Source of the DNA: Neonectria sp. B-13
Taxonomy: Eukaryota; Ascomycota; Sordariomycetes; Hypocreales; Nectriaceae
Length of the DNA stretch: 13,272 bases
NCBI GenBank assembly: GCA_002682825.1
Contig: NOKP01000118.1
Location: 7,796-21,067 of the forward strand
Direction: 5' to 3'
Positions 1 to 8,480 of the stretch are shown piece by piece. Positions within the stretch are counted from its first letter, which is position 1; each line of letters starts with the position of its first letter. Both the position numbers and the translations under genes were made by a program. The notes under the pieces are model-generated. The model ran no database searches and had not been told where the DNA came from. It saw only the letters and a list, made by a program, of their open reading frames with translations.

Positions 1-46
1 CCTATGGTCAAGATGGGCTCACTTCTCCCGTCATAAATATGTTTCT

Positions 47-86
47 AGATAGCCGTTTTTTCCCCTTAACACCATTTCGGCTATCT
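47..86. repeat. 9-bp inverted repeat with 22-nt spacer
   Basis: AGATAGCCG (47-55) and CGGCTATCT (78-86) are exact reverse complements. They lie downstream of the CVNH gene's 3' end, with a T run just inside the left arm. This may be a chance palindrome or a 3' RNA structure. Confidence 0.5.
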
Positions 87-273
87 CAACCGTGCTATCC
101 CATCATACCGCACAACAAAAACGGTCTAACGTTCCACAAAATACAGAGAATGCATCCTATTGTAAATCATCTATTCTAATCCGGGCATGAAGTCCTCTAA
201 GTTGCTACAAATCCTGTCTTCTCGTAGGATTAATACAGTCCAACGAATCTCCACCGCAGTCAACCGAGTTCCT

Positions 274-861
274 CTATATACTGCAATGCAATACGCCATC
301 ATCATTCATGATCCTATCACCTAAGAGACGAATTAAAGCCGGATCAGAGTCGACTTAGAACCGATAGCAGAAGCCGCCCAAGACCGAGAATTGACCAGGG
401 CATTTCGTTACGTACCCAAGGTTAGCTGTGTCTCTTGATGCTTGCCATTCATTCTCATACAGCTTGCTCGTAATCGAACAGATCTAGTCGTAGGGTCCGC
501 AGCGTGAAACTGCCAGTCATGACATGATTGAGCGAAGTTTCTGCAAGTAGTATGTGAGCTAGAAACCCTTAGGCAGGAGTCTCAGGTCCGGTACTTACTC
601 CCCGCCCCAACACAAGAAGCCATTGCAGCTTCCAACGCAGCTGCTGAGATCGATGGTAGGTTTAGTCATCGATGCGTTCTTCGCGCGACAATCACACACC
701 ATCCAGGCATCTTCCACAATAGAACAATTCTCGCAGGTCTCGTCAAGAAACGTGATTTCTTTGGCCGATGACCTTGGATGGAGGGTAGGCGTGTCTTGGG
801 TAGTACTGGCTGCTAAGGTGACGAGGGCGCCCACCAAAAGAAGGAAGGTAAGGCGAGTCAT
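274..861 (-). CDS. Secreted protein with two tandem cyanovirin-N homology (CVNH) repeats, three exons
   Basis: Predicted exons on the minus strand are 861-599, 540-416 and 320-274, giving 144 residues. Intron 1 (598-541, 58 nt) has a GTAAGT donor and a TTGCAG acceptor. Intron 2 (415-321, 95 nt) has GTACGT and CTTAG. I chose ATG at 861; the in-frame GTG at 867 is not a credible eukaryotic start. Residues 1 to about 18 form a hydrophobic signal peptide. Two CVNH-like halves follow, roughly 41-87 and 88-144. The first ends TIDL...CNGFLCW; NFAQSC opens the second, which ends in TQLTL followed by NDDGVLHC. Ten cysteines follow the signal peptide, which suits disulfide bonding outside the cell. CVNH proteins are small carbohydrate-binding lectins found in cyanobacteria, ferns and ascomycetes. 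The sugar ligand and biological role here are unknown. The last half-motif appears only after removing intron 2, which strongly supports this model. Without splicing the frame stops at 595. Confidence 0.8.
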
Positions 862-1653
862 ATTCACGGCGAGACAGAGGGTGAATCAGAGGTCCTGGTA
901 ATTGGAAAACAGTGGGATTAGCACTATTTAACGCCGAGGACTTGGCGCAGTCGCTATTAAGAAGAAGCTTATAAATGATTAGAGCAAGCGACGCACAAAC
1001 CGACTTCATAACCTATGTCTCTGTCTTGCGTCATTTCATCCAGCAGACCCAGGTGTTGATCGGGCCAAAAGCGTGTCAGGGGACGGCGTGGTAGAGTACT
1101 TGCACCGTACTACAATAAAAACATGCATGACTTCCTTTTTCTTTGTTCGATGCCCACTTCCCAGGCAAATAGATGAATTGTACGTACATGCTATGCTACA
1201 GTGCAGTATGCACTCACGCTACACGCGAACCCGGGACTCAACCTCGACGCGACTCCTTTTACGGCGCGCTTATGTCATGGCAAGATCAGTCAAGTTCAGG
1301 CTTCAGACACGCTTGTAACAGGGTGCTGACATTTTACTTGATGAAAGGCTGCGTATTACATATTGTATTACTGTAACTAGGACACACGATTCATCTCGCG
1401 TCCTAGGTTCGTCCTCCAACCTCGTGTACGGCTCGTCACAACCTCAGCAAAGTATGCGACCATTGATGCTTCCATGCTTCCCCGGCTCCAGTAGAAGCGG
1501 GTTCGGCGCGAGCGTTGTCGAACGGCGAAACATTGTGAGTGAGTTACACGCGACCCAGCTCGGGATGCCGCGAGCATCACGATTCTCCGATCACTAAGCG
1601 AATCACTCTCAGCATTTAAACATGCACCGTGTCCAAAGCTTGTGCTCTCACTC
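862..1653. other. Intergenic region between divergent CVNH and F-box genes
   Basis: This stretch of about 790 bp must contain the upstream regions of both flanking genes, which point away from each other. A CCAAT box reads on the minus strand at 901-905, about 40 bp upstream of the CVNH start. Short open frames on both strands lack recognisable motifs, and several overlap one another, so I do not call genes here. No repeat or RNA gene was seen. Confidence 0.5.
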
Positions 1654-2970
1654 ATGCAGTTCCTCCCTTCAGAGCTACAGGACCTCGTCTGTGAAAAGCT
1701 CTCCTTGAGTGACATGAACAGTGTTTCCCAGTGTAGCCGATACTACTATTCTCTCGTCACGCCACTGCTCTACAAGAAACTCACGCTTCGTTTTCGCGCC
1801 GGGGTTCCTGAAAGAGGAACTGAGTCTGCGCTGAGGCTTCTAAGCCATCGTCCTTGTTTCCACGCCCTCATCCGCGACATCAGGGTGACTAGCGATGGTA
1901 CCCGCTCCTGGTCGGGCGGCCACTCGGCTTTGCTCAGCATCGTGCTGTCACCGATCCTCGCCCAAACAACCAATATCACTGCCTTCTCTACTTCCGTCAG
2001 CTGGAAGTATACGGACCACTGCTTTCGGGACCTCAAAGAGCTGGAAAGCCTACGCGTCCAGAGCAGTCACGAGTTGAGCTGGGTCGCTTGGCACCTTTCC
2101 AACTCCACATCGTTGCAGAGGTTGCGCCTTGGAGTCTCTCCTTATCTGCCTATGATTACTTCGCACGGTCTTTTGCCTCAACTGGACTTGGCTAGAGTAA
2201 AAGACCTTTCCCTGCAGTGCGTTGATCTGCGGATGGTCAAACCAGCACTCGGGGCTTTCCACAACCTCGAGCTCAACCTTTGCCCGGGTACGGACCGATT
2301 CCTTGAGCAACTCGAGGGACACAACGAGCTGAAGTCGTTTCGGTTGGCCGGCCATGTCTCCGACAGTACTTTGTCCAGATTTCTAGGGAAGCTAGGCAGG
2401 AGCTGCCGGCTGGAAGAACTTGCTCTGAGAATCGGGAACTGCTCCAACAACGTCAACATTGCGCTGATCCGACCCCACTTCCAAAGTCTCAAGCTTCTAG
2501 TGCTGGACTACAGGCGTGAGATCACGGATCCCCGCTCCTCCAAGAAGTTCCACTTCCACCAGGTGCAGGCCCTTCTCAACATGTGTCCGCATCTCGAGTT
2601 TGTTGGTCTTCCGGTAGAATTCCGAGACGCCCAGGGAAGGAGGGGCCAAAGGAAGGATATTGTGGTACGTCGTGTCCCTCCACACACTAGCATGGCATCA
2701 CATCACTGACATATGCCAAAGCGTTTGTCCCAAGCCCCTCTACCCCTCAGACACATTCACCTCCGCGGTCATTGCGTGCCGATGGATCGTACACTAAAGG
2801 ACGCAAAGTACCACCTGAAGTGTCTCCGACTCCATGAAACCTTGACGCTATTCGTAGACCACGGGAGCAGGACGCAGAAACATGCCTTTGGTGGTGGCCG
2901 GTTTGCGGGTCGTTTGGAAGTCACACAACAGGAAAAACATCGATTCTGCTTGGATTTGTACACGTTATGA
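1654..2970 (+). CDS. F-box protein with leucine-rich C-terminal region, two exons
   Basis: Predicted exons are 1654-2664 and 2722-2970, giving 419 residues. I chose ATG at 1654; the frame is open to a GTG at 1642 but has no earlier ATG. Residues 2 to about 45 match an F-box: FLPSELQDLVCEKL, then LSDMNSVSQCSRYYYSLVTP, then LLYKKLTL. F-box domains bind Skp1 and bring substrates to SCF ubiquitin ligases. The remainder has irregular leucine-rich segments, as in many fungal F-box proteins with substrate-recruiting tails. The intron (2665-2721, 57 nt) has a GTACGT donor, an ACTGAC branch site and an AAG acceptor. It joins in phase 0 and restores the run DIV-RLSQAPLPLRHIHLRG, a typical leucine-rich strand. 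If unspliced, the protein stops at 2709 after a poor tail. A competing CAG acceptor at 2750 leads to a quick stop. The F-box call is good; the substrate is unknown. Confidence 0.75.
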
Positions 2971-3873
2971 GGATTATGTGCGGCTTTACACTTTTATGGT
3001 AACAGAACTGGATTCGATAGCGTAAAACTACAGTCGTATCTTCAACCTGCCTGCCTCTCTGTTGGCGAGGCAGGAACCTCATACATCGCGGCGCTCACGG
3101 AATGCCTATCGGAGTCGCCAATACGTCTTCGTGCACCGAAGACGTATGCTGCACAAGAGGTATCGAAACCACGTCTGTAGAGCTGTGAAGCGGAGGCTAA
3201 GTCTAAGCTCACCGATGGAGAGTATTCTGACAAGCCATTATACAATATCGTTATCAACCGAACTAGTTTACCAACTTCGTTCGAAATTACCGCACATGAG
3301 ATTCGTGCAGTAGACTCCAGCCTCATTCCAATTTGATAAAAAACAGTTCGTATACCAGCCCTCGGTGCGTACAGCGTACCAAGTCGAAACCCGCACGCGG
3401 GCTGTGCCGACTACTGAGCACCTTGCGGTGGCTGACACTGACAAAAAACCATTCTTTGTACGCGCTATGAAGTTAAGGAGCACACCACAGGCATGGTACA
3501 GCAGCAGGATGGCATGCTGCCTTCATGACCACTGAAGCGTCATTCTTATGATTTTTAATCAGCTGCACCAGTCCGCAATGTGTACTCTTCTCGATCGTCC
3601 TGGTCTCTCGTCTTCTTCTTTCTATCCCCGAGTATTCATTTCTCCAAAGAGAAAGATATATCGTCATGAAGTACGGAGCTGGTGACTAAAGTGACCAGAC
3701 GATGCAGTCTCTCATAGACTACCATAAAGTAGAAACCGAGGACGAATGTAGCCGACAGACGTACAGAATAGCCGCAGCTCAATAACTCATCCATCAAGTT
3801 ACCCTACATTTGGGCCAAGCAACCTATGGCCAACAAAAATTGAGTCATTGAAGTACTACTGTCCTGAGATGCC
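2971..3873. other. Gene-poor intergenic region
   Basis: About 900 bp with no supported gene. Small open frames on both strands lack family motifs and good start contexts. The only distinct structure is the perfect inverted repeat at 3121-3147, listed separately. Confidence 0.45.
3121..3147. repeat. Perfect 11-bp inverted repeat with 5-nt loop
   Basis: The left arm ATACGTCTTCG (3121-3131) and right arm CGAAGACGTAT (3137-3147) are exact reverse complements around TGCAC. It lies about 150 bp beyond the F-box stop codon. It could fold in RNA or serve as a palindromic protein-binding site. It lacks the flanking T run of a bacterial-type terminator. Confidence 0.7.
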
Positions 3874-3987
3874 ATGAGCATTCGACGGGCTCTGTCTCTA
3901 TGTCTGGGTCTGGGTCTGGGTCTGGGTCTGGGTCTGGGTCTGTGTTTATGTCTATTTCTCTATAATTGCTTCGCGCTGCTCTCTTAG
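3874..3987 (+). CDS. Possible 37-residue Leu-Gly hydrophobic microprotein over a hexamer repeat
   Basis: ATG at 3874 (context GCCATGA) opens a 37-codon frame ending at TAG 3985-3987. It starts MSIRRALSLCLG. The TCTGGG array then encodes alternating Leu-Gly, followed by the hydrophobic stretch LCLCLFLY. The result is short basic N-terminus plus one hydrophobic segment, resembling a signal or membrane anchor. It may equally be chance, because a hexamer repeat reads as a dipeptide in any frame without stops. Its final TAG is also a good splice acceptor (CTCTTAG) for the frame that follows. Confidence 0.2.
   Translation: MSIRRALSLCLGLGLGLGLGLGLCLCLFLYNCFALLS
3903..3944 (+). repeat. Hexanucleotide microsatellite (TCTGGG)6 plus one degenerate copy
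   Basis: Six perfect TCTGGG units occupy 3903-3938, followed by TCTGTG at 3939-3944. The opposite strand reads CCCAGA repeats. It differs from the usual fungal telomere unit TTAGGG. Units like this change copy number easily by replication slippage. Confidence 0.95.
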
Positions 3988-4343
3988 GACAAACCGGTCA
4001 AGACATCAGCGATCTATTGCTGAGTACACTACATGCTACCACGCAAATTCCACCACGCTACGGAGACATGATGGAGGAAACTGGCTGGTCTTGGGAGCTG
4101 ATAGAGGAAGCGACCAAGGCATTCATCCAGGATTGGCGCCGGTGGTTCGTTCTATGGTGCCGACATGATCACTGCGTCGTGCGGCTTTCGCCACCTGGGC
4201 ACTGGCACTTTGTCGCCGTAGGAGAGGCGAAGGGCGAGGACGACCTCTTCGCTCCTGAGCTTTTGCACCAATCTCAGATCTGGTTTCTCCACAATCTGGT
4301 GTTAAATCTCCTAGATCGCATCTCCGCAGTCGGCAATAACTGA
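3988..4343 (+). CDS. Orphan coding-like open frame, hypothetical protein or gene remnant
   Basis: The frame is open from just after a stop at 3963-3965 to TGA at 4341-4343, with a splice-acceptor-like CTCTTAG ending at 3987. The first in-frame ATG is at 4068, which would give 91 residues starting MMEETGWSWELIEEATKAFI. Composition is protein-like: tryptophan-rich, with mixed charged and hydrophobic runs and no low complexity. I recognise no domain. It may be a one-exon small gene from 4068, the last exon of a gene whose upstream exon I cannot identify, or a decayed fragment. Confidence 0.35.
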
Positions 4344-5014
4344 GCGGGTGTGTTGATCGACTCCACAGCCAAAGGCTGAGAGCGGATGGTCATGGAGCAT
4401 CTGGATGCGCCCATGGCAGGCGTGATCTCAAGAGCGGGTCCTGACCGCCAAATGTACCCGACGGCGACCGAAAATTCCCAGCAATGGCCGCATAGAAAGG
4501 TGCGATCCTATCTGGACGAGTCTGCCAACGGAAGAAAACAAACTTCCAAGCTTCTGTTACTGTCCTGCGCGGGGCGATCTGGACGCAAACACCAAGTTGG
4601 CGAGTTGCGCGGAAAACTCCGATGTTATGCATACTGTTACCTGAGTGTCCAGGGTGAGGGGAGCAAGAGAGCGGTTATCATTTGAGCTGTGGTGGGGAGA
4701 AGGAGGAGGAGAGCAATGTGCAATCACGATATTTTCTGTGAGAATGCGATAGTATAACAAAATGGTTTCTAGCATGACTAGTAAGGCTGATGATAGAGCA
4801 CCCCATTCTCCCTCTTGTCCTTTCTGTTCATGTGCAAAAGTAAAAATGGAGAATGTGCAAAAGCGTATATACTTACACGTACACTAATTGACCTAACAAA
4901 GAATAAAAAGAAAGGCAAAGGGAAACAGAGGCAAACGGCTCCAGTATGGGACAAAGCAACTCGTCGTGAACGTCGGTACGGGCGAACATAGACTGTGCCC
5001 GTCTTCCTTGACTA
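4344..5014. other. Intergenic region, no gene seen
   Basis: About 670 bp between the orphan frame and the 3' end of the SUR7-like gene. Open frames at 4386-4685 (plus) and 4390-4632 (minus) overlap on opposite strands and show no family pattern. A purine-rich run (GGTGGGGAGAAGGAGGAGG) lies near 4690-4712, and 4840-4930 is A-rich. Confidence 0.45.
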
Positions 5015-5831
5015 TTACTCTCGACTCCTCGATTCACACTGGTCAAGCACAACTTTTACCGTGGACGAAGACCGCCCCGTTTGGTGAGCGAAACACACAC
5101 GTCGTCGTTTGATTTCGCCGCCGTGATACCTGTCCCACGCTTTTATTCTCTTCTGTGGGTGGCGCCGCAACAAGTGTGTCATCAGTGCCCTCCGTGTTCC
5201 GTACGCCAGGAGGAACGCCGAAACGGAGAGAGTCGCGTACAAGCTGGTCCCATACGACACGTTCCAGCTTGCAGGCGCCAAAGTCCCTCGCATAGACTGC
5301 CCTGCTGACAAGACGAGCACGACTGCCGTCAAACATATGGTGAAGGACAGGCACCACACAAGCCATGTGAGCACGTGTGGCCTGAACACTAACGCAAGCA
5401 CCAGCCATACGCTCGAGGTCAAGAGCGAACTGGCAAACAGCCAGTGCACTGCAAGAGCCATGGTGTACACTTTTTTCTTCGGAGGGTCCATGCCGAGGTC
5501 CGTCTCGGACAGATTCCAGAACGGCTGCTGATACAGAGGTTGAGGGTTGTCGAACGAAACACAGCTGCCGTCCGTGTTCAAGCACATGGCTCCGGAGGAG
5601 GCGTTGTGTAGGGATCTATTCTGCGGCGAGGCTGATGTGGTGACCTTGCGGTTGTTAGTGTGACGCGCTCAAAAGGACTGCTGAATTAGGTCGTACGTTG
5701 AGGAGAGAGCAAAAATGCGGGGCGTCAGTCTGGGTTCTTAGCAGAAAAGGGACAGTGATAAGAACAATCAGCCAGGTAATCACCCATTCCTGCAATTCAA
5801 TAAGCGTAGGTACACGCGATGAGAAGGTCAT
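5015..5831 (-). CDS. SUR7/PalI-like four-transmembrane protein, two exons
   Basis: Predicted exons on the minus strand are 5831-5697 and 5620-5015, giving 246 residues. The intron (5696-5621, 76 nt) has a GTACGA donor, a CACTAAC branch site and a CGCAG acceptor, joined in phase 0. Exon 1 supplies the first membrane segment (about 16-33, WVITWLIVLITVPFLL). A lumenal or external loop follows with Cys58 and Cys65 and N-glycosylation sequons at N46, N51 and N81. Three further segments lie near 96-124, 128-150 and 167-186, then a basic tail. The loop-then-three-helices topology and a last helix starting WNVSYGTSLYATL resemble SUR7/PalI family proteins. These sit in eisosome plasma-membrane domains (Sur7) or in ambient-pH sensing (PalI/Rim9). 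Which one applies cannot be decided. An alternative is a 190-residue protein starting at ATG 5587, lacking the first helix. Confidence 0.6.
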
Positions 5832-6837
5832 AGTTCGGTGCTGGGCTAGAACGCCGTTTTATTAACCCCCATGATCCTTGATGACACACCTGTCGGGAGG
5901 GTAAAAGCAGCGTAGTCATTATGGCAGTGGTCTTTTTTCTTTTGTTGTCTTCCCTGTTTCTGTCCCCCCCCCCAGGATTGAGAGGTAGCTACGCGCAAGG
6001 GAAACCTACAGGATGAAGACAACCCAAAACCCTGAAGCATTTTTACTCAATGATCGGTCATACGTAGCTGCCTTCTTCAACAGGGGCATGACTCATCGTG
6101 GGGACCCTGACACAAGTCTTTGACCAGGATGGGAAGTATGGCTTGTCCTTGCGTGTCGCACTGCACGCTAAGGAAAAAGAAACTTTGTAGATAGGGTGTT
6201 ATCTTGCCCCAGTTGCGAATCTGCTGAGAGAACTGTGTCTCTCCCAAAGTGTAAACGAATGCATGAAACTAGCGTGATAAGACTGGTTGTCGATGACGCA
6301 CATACGCTCCAGCTGCTAACTGGCAACTGTAGGGCCAGCCATGTAACGACAAAGAGCTAGCTGACGGCATCAGTCATCAGCCCGCACACCTCGATGGGCT
6401 CGTTAGTAACACCACAGGTGACCAACCCTCGCATCCGCTAACAATGCTGTCCGATGAGTTGCGGGTCATCGCATCGCTGCTTCAGCCTGGTCGGCGGGCT
6501 GCCTGGTAGCAGTGATGCGGATCGAGCATTCTGCGCTCGATTGAGATATGCCGTGTCAGACCTCCAGACTCCAGTCTCCGGCGTGACGTAAGACACGATA
6601 TTAGGCGACAACCCCGCGACGGTTCGCAGCTGCAAAGCCGAGTCGTCTCATTCTGAAACGCAGCAGTGCAACGAACAACAACGTCAAATACGAGCCCTAG
6701 GCTGCAATAGGGCTGGATGTAGCCGCGCGTGTCCGTAACTGAAACTCGGAGTCCTTACTTCCGCACGAGAAGTATGGGGCTGGGGTGACAGGACCCTGTA
6801 CTTAAGATCAAGCCGGTGCGCTCCTGGCCAACAGAGT
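5832..6837. promoter_or_regulatory. Shared upstream region of divergent SUR7-like and bZIP genes
   Basis: This 1-kb stretch separates two divergently transcribed genes, so it should hold both promoters. It contains a pyrimidine tract on the plus strand (about 5930-5974) that ends in ten C residues (5964-5973) followed by AGG. It also has a 7-bp hairpin ATCGAGC/GCTCGAT at 6521-6541. Short frames at 5846-6040 and 6438-6635 on the minus strand have no recognisable content. I could not assign binding sites with confidence. Confidence 0.5.
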
Positions 6838-7485
6838 ATGCGCCAGGAATCAGAGAACCAAAAGCTGGAAAAGAAAGAGAAGAACCGCATAGCCCAGCGA
6901 AATCATCGAAGAAGAGAGGCGGAGAAGAAGCGTCAGTATGAGAAAAAGATAGTCGAGCTTGAAGCGAGGCTGGATAGGCTAGCTGAGGCTGCTCGAAGAA
7001 ATGACTTGGCCGACATGATATCAATTCTGCTGGATGATGCTGAGAGCGCATCCGCAGTCGTGTATCGTCGCCCGACAATAGAGCTCGGGACCCCGCTGTG
7101 CACCGCCGAGGCTGGCGCGGCTCCTCCTCCTCCTCCTCCTCCTCCTGCGATGACGACGACGACGACGGAGCTTGTGACCCTTCTGGCTCCCGACAAAGCT
7201 ACAACATCGCCAGAGCCGGACGGCTGGCTCAACATCTTCGAGTCAGGGCCTGAGCCGGAGCCAACACTGGGGTTTGCGTCGTCCTATTATCCACTCGAGG
7301 ACGAGTTCAAATGGTTGGCTCCACCCGTATACGGGTCGGACTACCTGTCACCTTTCTCTTCTTACCCATCCTATCCGTTTCAGTATCCGACACCGGATGG
7401 TAACATGTTCAACTTCAACCCTGTTCCGATGGATCCCTACCTCGGCTTTTCCTCATTTGGAGACATACCGCTGCTTGGGGTTTGA
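6838..7485 (+). CDS. bZIP transcription factor
   Basis: A single open exon encodes 215 residues from ATG 6838. The frame is open further upstream but has no ATG there before a stop, so an upstream exon cannot be excluded. The basic region at about 11-33 has the bZIP signature N16-x7-R24 (NRIAQRNHR) within a lysine/arginine-rich stretch. Heptad positions Y34, L41 and L48 begin a short zipper. Such factors bind DNA as dimers in the nucleus. The fungal-type NRIAQRNHRRR differs from the Gcn4 core. A linker has about eight prolines followed shortly by five threonines, both from trinucleotide repeats. The C-terminal third is acidic and rich in Tyr, Pro, Phe and Ser (for example SPFSSYPSYPFQYPTPDG), which suits an activation domain. 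The target genes are unknown. Confidence 0.9.
   Translation: MRQESENQKLEKKEKNRIAQRNHRRREAEKKRQYEKKIVELEARLDRLAEAARRNDLADMISILLDDAESASAVVYRRPTIELGTPLCTAEAGAAPPPPPPPPAMTTTTTELVTLLAPDKATTSPEPDGWLNIFESGPEPEPTLGFASSYYPLEDEFKWLAPPVYGSDYLSPFSSYPSYPFQYPTPDGNMFNFNPVPMDPYLGFSSFGDIPLLGV
7122..7169 (+). repeat. Adjacent CCT and ACG trinucleotide repeats inside the bZIP gene
   Basis: About eight CCT codons (poly-proline) are followed by GCG ATG and five ACG codons (poly-threonine). Both are in frame. They lie between the zipper and the C-terminal domain and probably form a disordered linker prone to length change. Confidence 0.85.
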
Positions 7486-8270
7486 TGGATCCGAGCGCCG
7501 ACCAGCCAGACGCTGGACGTGATCAAGGCGTCCAACTCGGAATGGTAGATTGTTCGCAACAGCGCGACGCTGTCGAAACGCCAACGCGCGAGACGCGACC
7601 TTCATGGCCTTGTCTGCCAGTAGCTGATTTTGCCGATCAACCACGCAACTTGGATAATGGATATCCGTATTGAAAAGACGTTAATTGTATATAAAATTGT
7701 CGGGAGGGCAGCCTCGAGATCTCTTAGAGGGTGCGTACTTTAAACGGCAAACAAATGCTGCAGAGAGCCATGAGTTTTTGCAGCGCAGTGAAGGGAGACT
7801 CGACGAGTGTGTTGTTTAGAGAGCGCTGTTAAATTTCGTATGACTAACACACTGTGCTGTGCCAGTAACTGAAAGACCGCCTCGAAACGAGGCCAGTTGG
7901 AGTTAAGGTCGGATTATTAGTGTCGTTATTTTGAGATGGTAAATACATCTTTTCCAACTTTAGGCCGGTTCTGGCTAGGCCGCAATTGGTGGCCAATGCA
8001 ACTATGGACAGGAGTTGCACAATAAAACTGTTGGCGCCGACCCATTTTCGGCTACGGCTGCACGATGCGTACTGAAGACGGCACGGTGGCGGTATGATGT
8101 TGGTATGATGTTGCTACAATATCGCTGCAGTGTCAACGCGATGCCAGATCAACGTCTTCACAGCTTGAACACTGTAAAGTTAGACACCCCAAACGGGTGT
8201 CAGTGTTCTAGGAAGCTAAATCAAGAACACCCACGACATCTCCCATAAGGAGACTCTCATCGATCGAGCT
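7486..8270. other. Region between the bZIP and cyclin genes with hairpins and a 12-bp tandem repeat
   Basis: No supported gene in about 785 bp. It contains a perfect hairpin GCCTCG-AAA-CGAGGC (7879-7893) flanked by pairing AACTG (7867-7871) and CAGTT (7894-7898). There is a tandem 12-mer GGTATGATGTTG around 8091-8114. A larger stem at 8167-8208 is listed separately. The flanking genes run in the same direction, so this should hold the bZIP 3' end and the cyclin promoter. Confidence 0.5.
8167..8208. repeat. Two-part hairpin, 14 bp in total with one bulge
   Basis: The outer stem GAACACT (8167-8173) pairs with AGTGTTC (8202-8208). The inner stem GACACCC (8183-8189) pairs with GGGTGTC (8195-8201) around a 5-nt loop. 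One 9-nt bulge lies on the left side only, so the two stems can stack on the right. It is 60 bp upstream of ATG 8271 and could lie in the cyclin 5' leader. Confidence 0.6.
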
Positions 8271-8480
8271 ATGACTCAGTACAAGGCACTCACTGCATTG
8301 GTGCTACAGTACTCGACTGACATCGGCGTGATACTTCCAACAACTCAGGATGCCGTGATCACTGTAGAGTAGCATCCAGGTGCGTTTTCTGGAGAGGATG
8401 AGATTCTTCACTCTGCGAGCAGCCTACAAAATGCTCACAGGGCGCTCCTGGCCGTGTCCGATTCGGAGCTTGCAGCAATC

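Noticed and set aside
3903..3944. TCTGGG array as an internal telomere remnant
   Set aside because: The unit is not the TTAGGG typical of filamentous ascomycetes, and no neighbouring subtelomeric features are visible.
5043..5585. 180-codon minus-strand frame overlapping the SUR7-like gene in another frame
   Set aside because: The alternative frame encodes clear membrane helices that join in phase to an upstream exon. This one lacks any domain pattern.
5930..5976. Pyrimidine tract with ten Cs followed by AGG, resembling a plus-strand splice acceptor
   Set aside because: No plus-strand open exon follows; short frames hit stops, and the tract is better read as promoter low-complexity sequence.
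7485..7673. Small frame starting at an ATG that overlaps the bZIP stop (TGATG)
   Set aside because: A TGATG overlap suggests coupled translation in bacteria but means little in a fungal nuclear gene. The 62-residue product has no recognisable features.
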